A stretch of 64,000 nt of DNA from Phycisphaerae bacterium (GTDB lineage: Bacteria; Planctomycetota; Phycisphaerae; Phycisphaerales; UBA1924), in the NCBI GenBank assembly GCA_014192545.1, contig BJHL01000001.1, forward strand, positions 914,134 to 978,133, in the 5' to 3' direction. The position numbers and the translations under genes were made by a program. The notes under the pieces are model-generated. The model was not told where the DNA came from. It ran no database searches and saw only the letters and a program-made list of their open reading frames with translations. Shown here one piece after another: positions 7,494 through 16,994 of this stretch (its first letter is position 1; the number at the start of each line of letters is the position of its first letter).

Positions 7494-8321
7494 TTACAAG
7501 GCGTCGCTGACGGGCCGGCCGAAGATTTCGCTCATCACGATGGCTTTGCGAAGCTGATCGCGCGTGGCGGGTTGGCCCATGAATGTGACGGCGGCTCGCG
7601 ACTTGGTGGCGGGCACGATGCTGCGGCCGACTGCGGCTGCGGGGCGAGAAAAGGCCTCGGCGGAAGTTTGCGGCGCGGTGGTGGCGTAGGCGGCAATGGG
7701 CGCGGCGGTGGGCACGTTGGATGCTGGCGTTGATGCTGGCGTTGATGCGGGCGAAGGGCTGGCTTGGGCCTGTGCACGCTTCTTCTTCTCGGCTCGTTGG
7801 CGCTGTTCGCGCTGGCGTTGTTCTTGGGCGCGTTGCTCGAGCGGGTTGGGCTGGCGAGGTTGTTCCTCGGCTGAATCATCGGGCACTTCGAGCACGATGC
7901 CGCCTGGGAGGCGAACCAGACGCGTGCGCTGTGGTGTGCCTGCGCTGCGACCGGGCGCGCCCATGGTGGTTTGTGGCGTGGGACGCTGCGGCGTGGTGGA
8001 TCGCTGCGATGATTGCTGGGCGCGAGCGGTTGCACGCTGGCGGGAGGACTCTTCAGCGCGGCGGCGGCGTTCTTCGGCGGCTTGCTGAGCGAGCTGGTTG
8101 GCACTGGGCTTGCTCATCGCGACGTTGACGGTTTCGACGCGCTGGCCTGTGCGAAGTGCGTCGAGCTCGGCGCGTTCGCGGCGGAGCTTTTCCTCGCGCA
8201 GGCGGCGGGAATCTGCGATGCGCTTGGCGAACTTGCCAAGCAGCGGCAGAATAAACACAATCGTGACAACGATCAACTGACCGTTGCTGCTAAGCCAGTT
8301 CAATATCTGCGATGCATTCAT
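7494..8321 (-). CDS. Membrane-anchored, Gln/Arg-rich coiled-coil protein of unknown function
   Basis: One hydrophobic helix near the N-terminus (MNASQILNWLSSNGQLIVVT, then IVFILPLLG) anchors about 250 cytoplasmic residues. These hold a charged helix (RLREEKLRRERAELDAL), long Gln/Arg/Ala-rich low-complexity stretches, a small ordered island RLVRLPGGIVLEVPDD and a conserved-looking end RKAIVMSEIFGRPVSDAL. The island and tail are probably the functional contacts. ATG 8321 is favoured because the upstream extension merely overlaps the ABC ATPase gene in another frame. It is last in the operon, 7 bp after the ABC ATPase. Confidence 0.75.
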   Translation of the reverse strand: MNASQILNWLSSNGQLIVVTIVFILPLLGKFAKRIADSRRLREEKLRRERAELDALRTGQRVETVNVAMSKPSANQLAQQAAEERRRRAEESSRQRATARAQQSSQRSTTPQRPTPQTTMGAPGRSAGTPQRTRLVRLPGGIVLEVPDDSAEEQPRQPNPLEQRAQEQRQREQRQRAEKKKRAQAQASPSPASTPASTPASNVPTAAPIAAYATTAPQTSAEAFSRPAAAVGRSIVPATKSRAAVTFMGQPATRDQLRKAIVMSEIFGRPVSDAL

Positions 8322-8328
8322 GACGTTC

Positions 8329-9165
8329 TCACGACTCGTTTGTCGTCGCCCGGCTTGCGGGAACGACCTGTGGACCAACTGGAACAATCGTTGGCACGCT
8401 GATGCCTCCGGACTCGACGCGAATTTCGGCGAATTGGACGCCGAAGACATCTGCGAGATTCACGGGCGTCAGGACATTGTGTGCGGGGCCAGTTGCGGCA
8501 ACGCGGCCTTCGCAGGTGAGAAGCAGACAGTCGTCTGCGATGCGACGAGCGAGCGTGAGATCGTGCATCACGCAGACGACGGCGAGTTTTTGCTCGCGAG
8601 CGAGAGAGACGAGCAGATCACACATGCGCAGTGCGGATGCGGGGTCTTGGGCACTGACAGGTTCGTCGGCGAGCAAGACGCGTGTGCCTGGAGCAGTGTC
8701 GGCACTGCGAAGTTGTGCGAGGGCGCGGGCGAGGGTGGCGCGTTGTTGTTGACCGACAGAGAGCGATGCGAAGGGCTCGTTGGCGCGATCGGCTAAGCCC
8801 ACATCGCGCAGTGCGAGCGTGGCGAGTTCGACTGCTCGAGATTGTGCGACACCAAGTGCGCCGAACGCGACAACATCGACAACGCGGAAGGCGAAGGCAA
8901 GACTTGTGCGCTGGGGCATGTAGGCGATGTGCCGAGCGCGAAGTGGCGGCTTCATCGCGGCGAGCGGTGTGCCATCGAGCGAAACGGTGCCTGTGCTCGC
9001 GTGCATGACGCCCAGCAGGACGCGAAGCAGCGTGGACTTGCCGGCACCGTTTGGACCTGCGATGACGGTGACATGGCCCGCGTGGAAGTCACACGAGACA
9101 TCACGCAGCACGTTGTCGCGCGAGGCGTTGTAGCCAGCGATGACGTTGGAGGCTCGCAGCGTCAT
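8329..9165 (-). CDS. ABC transporter ATP-binding protein, siderophore/haem-type
   Basis: A 278-residue ATPase with all motor motifs: Walker A GPNGAGKST, Q-loop MPQRTS, signature LSVGQQQR, Walker B VLLADEPVS and H-loop VMHD. The overall pattern (AGYNASRDNVLRDVSCDFHA, short spacing) is that of FecE/HmuV-like ATPases that drive import of ferric siderophores, haem or cobalamin. No permease or binding protein lies next to it, so its partner must be encoded elsewhere or be shared. Its ATG overlaps the stop of the upstream lipid kinase by 4 bp, implying translational coupling. Confidence 0.88.
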   Translation of the reverse strand: MTLRASNVIAGYNASRDNVLRDVSCDFHAGHVTVIAGPNGAGKSTLLRVLLGVMHASTGTVSLDGTPLAAMKPPLRARHIAYMPQRTSLAFAFRVVDVVAFGALGVAQSRAVELATLALRDVGLADRANEPFASLSVGQQQRATLARALAQLRSADTAPGTRVLLADEPVSAQDPASALRMCDLLVSLAREQKLAVVCVMHDLTLARRIADDCLLLTCEGRVAATGPAHNVLTPVNLADVFGVQFAEIRVESGGISVPTIVPVGPQVVPASRATTNES

Positions 9166-10082
9166 GCTGGCAGCTCGCGCGCGTCGAGGATTGTGAGTGC
9201 GCCGGGGAGGATGCTGAATTCCAAGGGACCGTGTGAAGCGTGACCGCCGTGTTCGCCGTCGATTTGGTAGACTGAGCGGGCGTCGACACTCGTCACGCGA
9301 ATGTGTTTGCCGGTTGCGTAAATGGAGCCATCGGTATCGTGGCGTTCGCGTAGTCGCGAGCGCAGCGTCCAGAGCATCGCGTCGATGCCGCTGGCTGCGG
9401 GCATGAAGACGACGTCGAGAAGTCCATCAAGCGGACTTGCACGGTGGGCGTGGTCGATGCGCATGGCGTACTGCCGAGTATTTGCGACGACGAGCATGCC
9501 GGTTTGCTCGGTCACAAGCGGCTTGCCGTCAACCTCGATGCTGAGTGTTGCAACTCGCGGGCGAGCAACTTCTCGCAGGACGGGCATGGTGTATGACAGG
9601 TGTGTGATGGTGCCTTTGCGGGTTGCGCTCATGCGTTCGATGACGCCAGCATCGGGGCCCACGCTGCACATGATTGCGAAGTGTCGAGTCGTGTTGTCGC
9701 TTCGTTTGAGAACCGCGACGTCTGTGGTAACGCGGCGATTGCGGCGCAGAGCGGCGAGCAGGGTGGAGCTATCGCGCTGCATCGCGAACTCGCGCGAAAA
9801 CAGATTTTCTGTGCCCAGTGGCAAGTGATACAACGCGCATGATGCATGCAGCAACGCAGGCAGCGAGAAATGCACCGTGCCATCGCCGCCAGCGATGACT
9901 GTGACGTCATGTTCGCGAGTCGCGTCGTGCAGTTGCTGCAGGAAGCCTGCAGGATCGGCGCGATTTACATCTAAGCGCGTTGTTGAATGGTCTTCACGCG
10001 ATAGCGCCGTGAGCGCATCGGCGACCACACGCGGTCCACGACCGCGCCCCGACGCTGAGTTGCACACTACCAGCACTCGCAT
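9162..10082 (-). CDS. Diacylglycerol/sphingosine kinase family protein (DAGK catalytic domain)
   Basis: The N-terminal catalytic domain begins MRVLVVCNSASGRGRG and contains the nucleotide-binding loop AGGDGTVHF. LPLGTENLFSRE corresponds to the PxGTxNDFA region of the family. The C-terminal beta domain follows (SVGPDAGVIERM, then SPLDGLLDVVFM, and QIDGE near the end). Family members phosphorylate diacylglycerol or related lipids at the membrane. The length of 306 residues is normal. It lies 6 bp after comEC and overlaps the ABC ATPase by 4 bp, so the three are co-transcribed; no functional link between them is known. Confidence 0.88.
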   Translation of the reverse strand: MRVLVVCNSASGRGRGPRVVADALTALSREDHSTTRLDVNRADPAGFLQQLHDATREHDVTVIAGGDGTVHFSLPALLHASCALYHLPLGTENLFSREFAMQRDSSTLLAALRRNRRVTTDVAVLKRSDNTTRHFAIMCSVGPDAGVIERMSATRKGTITHLSYTMPVLREVARPRVATLSIEVDGKPLVTEQTGMLVVANTRQYAMRIDHAHRASPLDGLLDVVFMPAASGIDAMLWTLRSRLRERHDTDGSIYATGKHIRVTSVDARSVYQIDGEHGGHASHGPLEFSILPGALTILDARELPA

Positions 10083-10088
10083 GTGTCA

Positions 10089-12677
10089 TTATCGCACATC
10101 GGCTGGGGTTGGCGCGAAGGTGCGAGTGTGAAGAGTGCCATCGCGACGGATTTCGAGTGAAATTGCGCCGTCGCGGGCGGTGACGAGCCAAGTTCGGTTT
10201 GCGCGGGCTACGTCCCAGCGAGGATCGTCAAGCCGTTTGGGACCTGTGGATTGCAGCACGATGCGCGGTGAGAGCTGCGTGATCATGGCTTCGCTTTGAG
10301 GGTTGTACGAGCCGTGGTGGGGGAGTTCAGCCGCGTCGAGTGGTGGGAGCGACGTTGATGTCGTCAATGCTTCGATGGCGGCGGGGCCGATGTCGCCATT
10401 GAGGAGAATGCGAGCGGGTGTCGGCTGGCTTGTGGGCGTCTCGACAAGCATGGTGATGGAGTGATCGTTGTCGTTGGTGAATGTTGCAGTGGGCGAGGGA
10501 GACAGGATCGTGCCGCGTGCTGTGCCGATGGTGAGTTGATCGCCTACGGCGAGCGTGCGAACAAGAACACCTCGGCGAGCGAGTTCGCGAAGTGTGATGT
10601 CAGCAGCGCCAGCGGGTTCTTGTGAGGCTTGATCGATGAAGCGGGCGGGCACGAGCACTTGTTGCACGCCGAGCGGCTCGATGATGTCAAACAAGCCGGC
10701 GAAGTGGTCGATATCGGGATGCGTGATGATGACGCGAGGGACGCGAGACACACCTTGTGCGCGAGCGGCTGCGACGATGCCGGGAAGAACGCCAGCACGG
10801 GGAGCGGTTTTGCAATCCCACAAGATCGCGTCATTCTCGCTGGAAAGTAGCATGCAAGTGCCATCGCCCACACTGAGCGTGTCAATGCGCAGAGCGACAT
10901 TGCGATGGGTGCGAGTGGGAAGTGAGCATGCGATGAAGTATGTTGTGGCGATGGCGGTGAGGGTCAGGAGTAATGTGCGTTTGCGCGATGCGTACCCCAG
11001 CCGGGCGCATGCTATAAGCGCAGTGGTCGCGGCGAATGTCCACAGCAGTCCAGGGTCGGCAACGCGCAGCGAACTCATGGGAACTGATTCAATCACGCGG
11101 GCGGCCCATGCACTGGCGGCGGTGGAGGATGTCAACGTCCACGCGGCTGGTGCTGCAAGCCAGGGTGAAACAGCGGCCAGCGCGAGGCTGATGTATCCGG
11201 CCCAGAGCGCAACGACGATGATGGGCGAGACGATGAGCGTGGCAAGCACGCCTAGCGGGCTGATGAGGCCTGTGGTGTGAATGAGTAGCGGGAGCGATAC
11301 GAGCCAGCACATGACGCCGATTGCTGTTGCGGCTTTTGTGCCTTCGATGATGCGTGAAAGCAGCGTCGGGCGTGTTTCGATAAGGCCTTGGATTGGTTTG
11401 CCGAAGAGTCTCCATTGCATCGCGTCGCTGGACCAAAGCAACATGGCGGTGAGTCCGACGCTGAGTTGGAAGCCGAGATTCGTCGCATCAAGCGGTCGCC
11501 ACGCGAGCAGGGCGAGAGTGATGAGCGCAAGCACACACACGCGGTCGTAGCGACGACCGGTTGCTTCGGTTGCGAGCAGTGCAAGCACCATGAGAGCGGA
11601 ACGAACGATGGGTGCTTCAAGCGGTACGAGAGATGTGTAGAGCAGAACGGCGAGGGCGACGAGGGCGGGCTCGATCCAGCCGCGATCGCCAGTGAGGCGC
11701 AGGACGTACAGAGCGACCATCGCCATGACGGTGAGGTGAAAACCTGAGATCGAGAGGACGTGCGAGAGTCCGAGTTTTGTGAATGTCTGCGAGATATCGC
11801 TGACGGCGGGGTCATCGCTGTTGCCCAGAAGCAGCGTGCGTGCGAGTGCGCGGCGTTCGGGGCTTGTGCTGCGAGTGGCCGCGTCGAACGCTTCGCGGGC
11901 GCGCAGGCGGAGCAGTTCGCGAAGTTGCGTGAGCTTCGACCAGCCGCGTGCAACTTCGATGCGTTGCACGAGCGTTGGCGAACTGCTTTCGAGGATGCCT
12001 GCGTAGTTGTCTTGGATTGCTTTGCGAAGTCGCGGCGGTTCGCCCGGATTCACGCGATCTCGCGGTGGGGAGTAGATGCCCAGTGCGTGCACGGTTTCGC
12101 CTGGTTGTGCGGTGGGTGCTTCGCTGCCGCGAGTGATGATGAGCACGCGTCCGCTTGCGGGCATCCAGGTATCACTGATTTGCATGCGTGAAACGCTCAG
12201 CCATGTGTGATAGCTGGGTGATTGCATGATGAACGGCGCGAGAGGTCCTTGCGGCGCGTCTGCGATGCGTGGCGGAGAAGTGACGATGCCTTCGAGGGCG
12301 ACGACGGTGCCGGCACGCTGCGCGTTTGCACCCGTGTGCTGCGCCATGATGCGCGGCAGGTAATCGTCACGCGTTTCGAGGGTGCGGAGTGTGGTGATGC
12401 CTGCAAAGAGCGAGAGAACGCTGAGCGCTAGCAGCGTGCGGCGTGCAATCGCAGGGCCGGTTCGAATAGTGAGAGCCGTGGTTGCGAGTAATGCTGAAGC
12501 CGCGAGCCACCACCAGGAGCGCATAACGACGGCTTTGTCGGCCAATATGCCAATCAGCACTATGCCGGCGATGGCGCATGCCACGGCTGTCCACATGCGT
12601 GCTCTTGCACGAGCAACCTCGCCGCGTGTTGCGTCACGCACGTCGTCGGGTGGTGATTGGTGGTCGGCAAGTCCCAC
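10089..12677 (-). CDS. comEC: DNA internalization protein ComEC/Rec2
   Basis: ComEC forms the inner-membrane channel for single-stranded DNA in natural transformation. The 862-residue protein has the N-terminal membrane pair and OB-like region, then the competence domain (LSHVLSISGFHLTVMAMVAL is the diagnostic stretch) with many helices. A C-terminal metallo-beta-lactamase domain carries ITHPDIDHFAGLF (HxDxDH) and ELPHHGSYNPQSEAMI. All domains are present, so it is likely functional. It heads a minus-strand operon. With the pseudopilin gene upstream on the same strand it suggests competence or type IV pilus/T2S-related capacity. Confidence 0.93.
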   Translation of the reverse strand: MGLADHQSPPDDVRDATRGEVARARARMWTAVACAIAGIVLIGILADKAVVMRSWWWLAASALLATTALTIRTGPAIARRTLLALSVLSLFAGITTLRTLETRDDYLPRIMAQHTGANAQRAGTVVALEGIVTSPPRIADAPQGPLAPFIMQSPSYHTWLSVSRMQISDTWMPASGRVLIITRGSEAPTAQPGETVHALGIYSPPRDRVNPGEPPRLRKAIQDNYAGILESSSPTLVQRIEVARGWSKLTQLRELLRLRAREAFDAATRSTSPERRALARTLLLGNSDDPAVSDISQTFTKLGLSHVLSISGFHLTVMAMVALYVLRLTGDRGWIEPALVALAVLLYTSLVPLEAPIVRSALMVLALLATEATGRRYDRVCVLALITLALLAWRPLDATNLGFQLSVGLTAMLLWSSDAMQWRLFGKPIQGLIETRPTLLSRIIEGTKAATAIGVMCWLVSLPLLIHTTGLISPLGVLATLIVSPIIVVALWAGYISLALAAVSPWLAAPAAWTLTSSTAASAWAARVIESVPMSSLRVADPGLLWTFAATTALIACARLGYASRKRTLLLTLTAIATTYFIACSLPTRTHRNVALRIDTLSVGDGTCMLLSSENDAILWDCKTAPRAGVLPGIVAAARAQGVSRVPRVIITHPDIDHFAGLFDIIEPLGVQQVLVPARFIDQASQEPAGAADITLRELARRGVLVRTLAVGDQLTIGTARGTILSPSPTATFTNDNDHSITMLVETPTSQPTPARILLNGDIGPAAIEALTTSTSLPPLDAAELPHHGSYNPQSEAMITQLSPRIVLQSTGPKRLDDPRWDVARANRTWLVTARDGAISLEIRRDGTLHTRTFAPTPADVR

Positions 12678-12710
12678 GGCGAAGCGTACATCATGCGGTT
12701 GACAAGTGCG

Positions 12711-12738
12711 AGAAAAAACCGCAGCACGGGCTGCGGTT
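12711..12738 (-). terminator. Terminator of the pseudopilin gene
   Basis: On the minus strand AACCGCAGC pairs with GCTGCGGTT across a 4-nt loop (9-bp perfect stem), followed by six T. It lies just past the end of the gene at 12767-13846 and upstream of comEC. Confidence 0.85.
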
Positions 12739-12766
12739 GTGATGAGGCGAAAGTTGTGTCGAAGCG

Positions 12767-13846
12767 TTACGTGCCCGCGGCTTGCACGAGATCGTCAAAG
12801 CGTGAGATGATGTCGACGCTGGTGGGCCGATTTTGCGTGTCGCGAAGGGGTTGGTTGCCCAGATCGCGGAAGTTGAGGCCGTAGAAGAGCTCAGGGTTGG
12901 TGGTGCCGCGGACTGCCGCGCCCTTGTCTTCTTCGCTGAGGTAGATGCCGTCTTTGCCTGCGCTTTGAAGCACGACGCCTGCGCGGGAGGCCGAGGGCAG
13001 AAGTTCGTTGAGGGGGGCTCCAGAGTCGCTGGCGTTCTGAGCGGAGGCGGGGTTGCCGAGGAAGCCGGTCATGTTTGCAGAGATGATCGGAGCCGTCCGC
13101 ACGGTGCTGAGCAAGCTGCGAGCTTGGTCTGTGCGCTTGATACCAATGAACTTACCTGGGGTAAGGTACGCCGCGTTATTCGCACGATAGAACCGCGCGG
13201 CATCAACACCGGTATTGCCGCTGTTGGCGCGAGCGAATGCAAGAGCTGTGTCAATCTTCCGCGGGCCACCGGTATCTTCTGACCATGCCAAGATGGGTGA
13301 GCCAAATGCATCGACCAGTTCAGGCAGGCGGGCATGATCGGCGATGGAACTTTCACGCTCGCCGCCTTCGACGCCGTCTTGCTTTCGCCAATTCTTAGCG
13401 GTTGGCGTGAAGTACTGCTTACCCGCGGCGTTGGAGGCGCCGACGAGATCTGGATTGACGTAGACCGTGGCTTGCGTGGTTGGGCCCATCTCGTAGAAGC
13501 TTGCTGCCGTTGTCGTTTGCCAACCGCCTGCGAGATCGAGCATGATGTTCTGCATGCCGCTGAAGCCGCGAGTTTCGTTCTGCTGGTTGCCCATATCCCG
13601 CGCCGAGAAATAACCCGCCGTCGTTTTCCTGTCCAGTTCAAACGCTTGCAGCGCGCTCGAAAGTCCCTGCATCAGCCCGCGCGTTTCCGAAACTTTCGCG
13701 CTCGCCCGCACGCTTGCCAAGGCGGGCACGGTGATCGCCACCAGCACTGCGATGATGAAAATCACCACGAGCAGCTCGATGAGCGTGAAGCCGCGATGAG
13801 CGGCGGTGGATGGACAGTTGATTTTCGAAGCGTTCACGCGTTGCAT
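12767..13846 (-). CDS. Type II secretion/type IV pilus-like pseudopilin
   Basis: The N-terminus has the class III signal HRGFTLIELLVVIFIIAVLV: prepilin peptidase cleaves after Gly, the new Phe is methylated and Glu5 is present. The globular part of about 310 residues is long compared with GspG/PilE (about 140) and contains PALASVRASAKVSETRG and LLPSASRAGVVLQSAGKDGI. Large pseudopilin-like proteins of this sort are frequent in Planctomycetota. An N-terminal basic leader of about 18 residues precedes the site. It is monocistronic, with its own terminator. Confidence 0.88.
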   Translation of the reverse strand: MQRVNASKINCPSTAAHRGFTLIELLVVIFIIAVLVAITVPALASVRASAKVSETRGLMQGLSSALQAFELDRKTTAGYFSARDMGNQQNETRGFSGMQNIMLDLAGGWQTTTAASFYEMGPTTQATVYVNPDLVGASNAAGKQYFTPTAKNWRKQDGVEGGERESSIADHARLPELVDAFGSPILAWSEDTGGPRKIDTALAFARANSGNTGVDAARFYRANNAAYLTPGKFIGIKRTDQARSLLSTVRTAPIISANMTGFLGNPASAQNASDSGAPLNELLPSASRAGVVLQSAGKDGIYLSEEDKGAAVRGTTNPELFYGLNFRDLGNQPLRDTQNRPTSVDIISRFDDLVQAAGT

Positions 13847-14080
13847 GCAGACTCCTGGCCTGGGCCTTTGCCCGATGGAACCGACCGAAGCGGCCGTCCT
13901 TCTTTTGTTCGTCCCTTGCTATTCGTCTATGCCGACCGATATGTTGCCGACAAAGACATCCTGCTTACCACGCGCGTCGACGAGGGGTTGCAGGCGAGCA
14001 ATCCTATTCCGCTCGCGGGCGCATTCTGCCAAACTTTGACCTGACAAGATTCGTACAGATCGGCAGAGGTAGACTTATCC

Positions 14081-15253
14081 ATGGCCGATTCGTCTTCACA
14101 ATTTTCAGACAACTTGGCCCAGCAGGCGGCAAGTGCTCTGCTCAGCGGGGAGTTGGTGGTATTGCCTACTGAAACGCTGTACGGCGTCTTCGCGTCGGCG
14201 ACCAGTCCGGTGGGCTTGGCGAAGCTGCGTGCGTTGCGCACGGCGGCGGGCGGATCGGCGGATGCGACGTTTACGTGGCACGCGGCTGGTATCGAATCGG
14301 CACAGATTTATTGTCAGGATCACGAAGTACACGAGCACGTTGCGGCGAAGCTGCTGCCGGGACCGGTTCGATTGCTCATCGAAGTTTCGGCGGAGAAGTT
14401 CGAGAAGCAAACCACGGCGATTGGTTTGAGTGATTTGCCCGCCCATGTTTTTGATGGTTCGCTCGAGGGCGACGGCAAGACGCGCGTGGTTTCGATTCGT
14501 GTTCCCAGCGATCCGATGTTTCACGAAGTTGCAGCCCGCTGCAAGGTGCTCGTTGGCGAGCGCGTCGGGCTGATTGGGCTTGGCGATGGCAAGTCGTTGC
14601 CCGCCGATGCTGAAGCAATTGCTCGCAAAGCTGGCGTGAAGCTGGTGGTGAACACGGGCCCCACGCAGTACGGCTCGCCCAGCAGCACAGTGCGGCTGAC
14701 GCGCACGGGTTGGTACAAGATAGAAAGCACCGGTGCGTGGAGCGAGCGCACGCTGCGCGCCAAGTTTGAGACGCAGATTCTGTTTGTTTGCACGGGCAAC
14801 ACGTGCCGCAGCCCGATGGCGGAAGCAATCGCGCGGCATTACCTCGCGAAGCCCGGCGCGACCAAGCGGCCCACGCGCGTTGCGAGCGCAGGCGTTGCCA
14901 CCAGTGACGGCATGGCGATGACGCCCGAAGCTGTTGAAGCTCTTGAGATGTCGCGCATTGATGCAGGCCGGCACCGCTCGCGCATGCTCACGCGTGAGAT
15001 GGTGGAAGATGCAACGGTCATTTACGCCATGACGCGCTCGCACGCGCACCAAGCAATCTCGCTCGTGCCCGCAGCGAAAGACAAAATCCAGTTGCTTGAT
15101 CCGTCGGGCCGCGACATTACCGATCCCATTGGCGGTCCGCTCGCGACGTATGTGCAAACCGCCGAAGCAATCGCCGGGTTCATCCGCACGCGGTTGACTG
15201 CCGACGGCACGCTAACTTTGCCGAGGAAAAAGGGCATTTTGGAGCCGGGATGA
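14081..15253 (+). CDS. Fusion of Sua5/YrdC-like domain with low-molecular-weight protein phosphatase
   Basis: Residues 1-210 form a TsaC/Sua5/YrdC-like domain (GELVVLPTETLYGVFASATS, then LPGPVRLLIEVS). That family makes threonylcarbamoyl-AMP for tRNA t6A37. Residues 225-385 form a complete low-molecular-weight phosphatase: P-loop VCTGNTCRSPMAEAIAR (CX5R) and the general-acid loop DITDPIGG. In Bacillus the separate sua5 and ywlE genes are neighbours; here the domains share one chain. In the first half the KxR/SxN ATP-site residues look altered, so its t6A activity is uncertain. ATG 14081 follows a 234-bp divergent gap. Confidence 0.9.
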   Translation: MADSSSQFSDNLAQQAASALLSGELVVLPTETLYGVFASATSPVGLAKLRALRTAAGGSADATFTWHAAGIESAQIYCQDHEVHEHVAAKLLPGPVRLLIEVSAEKFEKQTTAIGLSDLPAHVFDGSLEGDGKTRVVSIRVPSDPMFHEVAARCKVLVGERVGLIGLGDGKSLPADAEAIARKAGVKLVVNTGPTQYGSPSSTVRLTRTGWYKIESTGAWSERTLRAKFETQILFVCTGNTCRSPMAEAIARHYLAKPGATKRPTRVASAGVATSDGMAMTPEAVEALEMSRIDAGRHRSRMLTREMVEDATVIYAMTRSHAHQAISLVPAAKDKIQLLDPSGRDITDPIGGPLATYVQTAEAIAGFIRTRLTADGTLTLPRKKGILEPG

Positions 15254-15307
15254 TTCTGATGGCGAGCCGGTGCGGATGTCAGATGAAGACGTCAATCGTC
15301 GCCGTGA

Positions 15308-16942
15308 TTATGAACGATCAGCTTGCAATCGCATAAGCACACGCACGCTCGCAACCGTGTCGGCTTGATCCGCAGTTTTGTCATCGCGGATGCGATTGAT
15401 GCGCGGGAACCGCAGCGCGACACCGCTTTTGTGCCGCGATGAATCCTGCAAGCCTTCAAATGCGAGTTCAAAGACCATCGTCGGTCGCACGCCTCGCACC
15501 GGTCCGTGGCGACTGGTGGTATTGCTGCGAATGAACGCATCCACGCGATCAATCTCCGCGTCGGTGAGTCCCGAGTATGCCTTCGCGATGGTGACAAGTT
15601 CGCCAGTGCCTGGCTTGTCGCCTGTCCAAACCGCAAAGGTGTAATCGGTGTACACAGAAGCGCGCCGGCCGCTGCCGGGTTGGGCTGCGATGAGCACTGC
15701 GTCGATGGTGAAGGGGTCGATCTTCCACTTCCACCAATCGCCGCGTTGGCGTCCGGTGCCGTACTGGCTGTCCAGGCGTTTGAGCATGATGCCTTCGACG
15801 CCGCGTGCGCGCGATGATTCGCGCAGCGTTGAGAGTTGTTGCCAGGACTCAAACGCGATGACTGGTGAAAGCACGATCGTTGCCGCGGCGTTGAGATTGC
15901 TGATGATGCGTGCGAGTTCATCGCGCCGAGTTTGCAGCGAACGCGAACGCATATCAACGCCCGCAAGTTCAAGGATGTCGTACGCCACAAATCGCACCGG
16001 CGTGTCTACGAACAGAAGCTCGTTGTGCTTGGGTTGGCTGGTTTTGCCTATGCGCAACTGCAAGTCGCCAAACGGAAGCGGCCTGTCGTTGCCGGGCTCC
16101 CACGCGAGAATCTCGCCATCAAGCACGCACCCATCGGGCAGTGCATCGAGCACATTTGTCAGATCCGTAAAGCGATCGCTGAGCATGTCTTCACCACGCG
16201 ACCAGATGGTTGTTCGACCATAACGGCGAATGACCTGCGCGCGAATGCCGTCCCACTTCCACTCGGCTTGCCATACTGAGACATCGCCGAGCGACTCAAT
16301 CGCGTGCTCAAGCGGCGACGCCAAGTAAAACGGATAAGGCTTGGCGCCGCGCTGGTCGGCATGCTGCGGCGCGAACAACTGTGCGTACGCCGCAGGTGTT
16401 GGTTCCCACGTGCCCATGACGCGATGGGCCATCTCGGCCTGATCGATCTTTGCCACTTGCGCCAACGCGCGCACTGCAAGCGTGCGAGAAACACCCACGC
16501 GAAACGAGCCGCTGATGAGTTTGTGAAACACGAAACGTTGCTCGCTGGGCAATCGTTTCCATGCAGTGCGAAGCACCTCGCGCTTGCGTTCGCTGCTCAT
16601 CGTGCGCATGGGCGCGATGATTGTTTCCATCGCCTCCGCTAGCCCGATGGGCTCTCCTGCGGCGTCATCAGGCAGCAACAGCGAGATGGTTTCGCTCAAG
16701 TCACCGACGGCTTCGTAGCTTTCGTCAATCAGCCACGCCGGCAAGTTCGTTGCTTCGTGCAGCGCGAGTCGTAAATCGGTGTGACTGATCGCTCGCTTGA
16801 TGCGGCCACCCGTCAGAATCCACGCAGCCCAAGCTGCGTCTGGCTGCGGCGCGGACGAGAAGTACGCGACCAGCGCGTGCACCTTGTCGTTGGTGCTCGT
16901 CGATGCGTCGAGCGATTCGTACATGTGCGTGAAGCGTTGCAT
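15308..16942 (-). CDS. ATP-dependent DNA ligase (LigB/LigC-type, exonuclease-associated)
   Basis: A 544-residue ligase. The N-terminal DNA-binding domain ends near residue 200. The nucleotidyltransferase core has motif I EWKWDGIRAQ (Lys near residue 230 is the adenylated residue), motif III VLDGEILAW, motif IV EGIMLKR and motif V WWKWK, followed by an OB-fold. It seals nicks with ATP and would supplement the NAD-dependent LigA. The ORF extends upstream to 17077, but that part overlaps the exonuclease gene; ATG 16942 gives MQRFTHMYESLD, the normal start of this group. It lies 52 bp downstream of its exonuclease partner. Confidence 0.93.
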   Translation of the reverse strand: MQRFTHMYESLDASTSTNDKVHALVAYFSSAPQPDAAWAAWILTGGRIKRAISHTDLRLALHEATNLPAWLIDESYEAVGDLSETISLLLPDDAAGEPIGLAEAMETIIAPMRTMSSERKREVLRTAWKRLPSEQRFVFHKLISGSFRVGVSRTLAVRALAQVAKIDQAEMAHRVMGTWEPTPAAYAQLFAPQHADQRGAKPYPFYLASPLEHAIESLGDVSVWQAEWKWDGIRAQVIRRYGRTTIWSRGEDMLSDRFTDLTNVLDALPDGCVLDGEILAWEPGNDRPLPFGDLQLRIGKTSQPKHNELLFVDTPVRFVAYDILELAGVDMRSRSLQTRRDELARIISNLNAAATIVLSPVIAFESWQQLSTLRESSRARGVEGIMLKRLDSQYGTGRQRGDWWKWKIDPFTIDAVLIAAQPGSGRRASVYTDYTFAVWTGDKPGTGELVTIAKAYSGLTDAEIDRVDAFIRSNTTSRHGPVRGVRPTMVFELAFEGLQDSSRHKSGVALRFPRINRIRDDKTADQADTVASVRVLMRLQADRS

Positions 16943-16994
16943 AGCAGCGGAACGACACAGCCGAGCAGCGATGCAGCAAGCACCGGTGCGCCAG

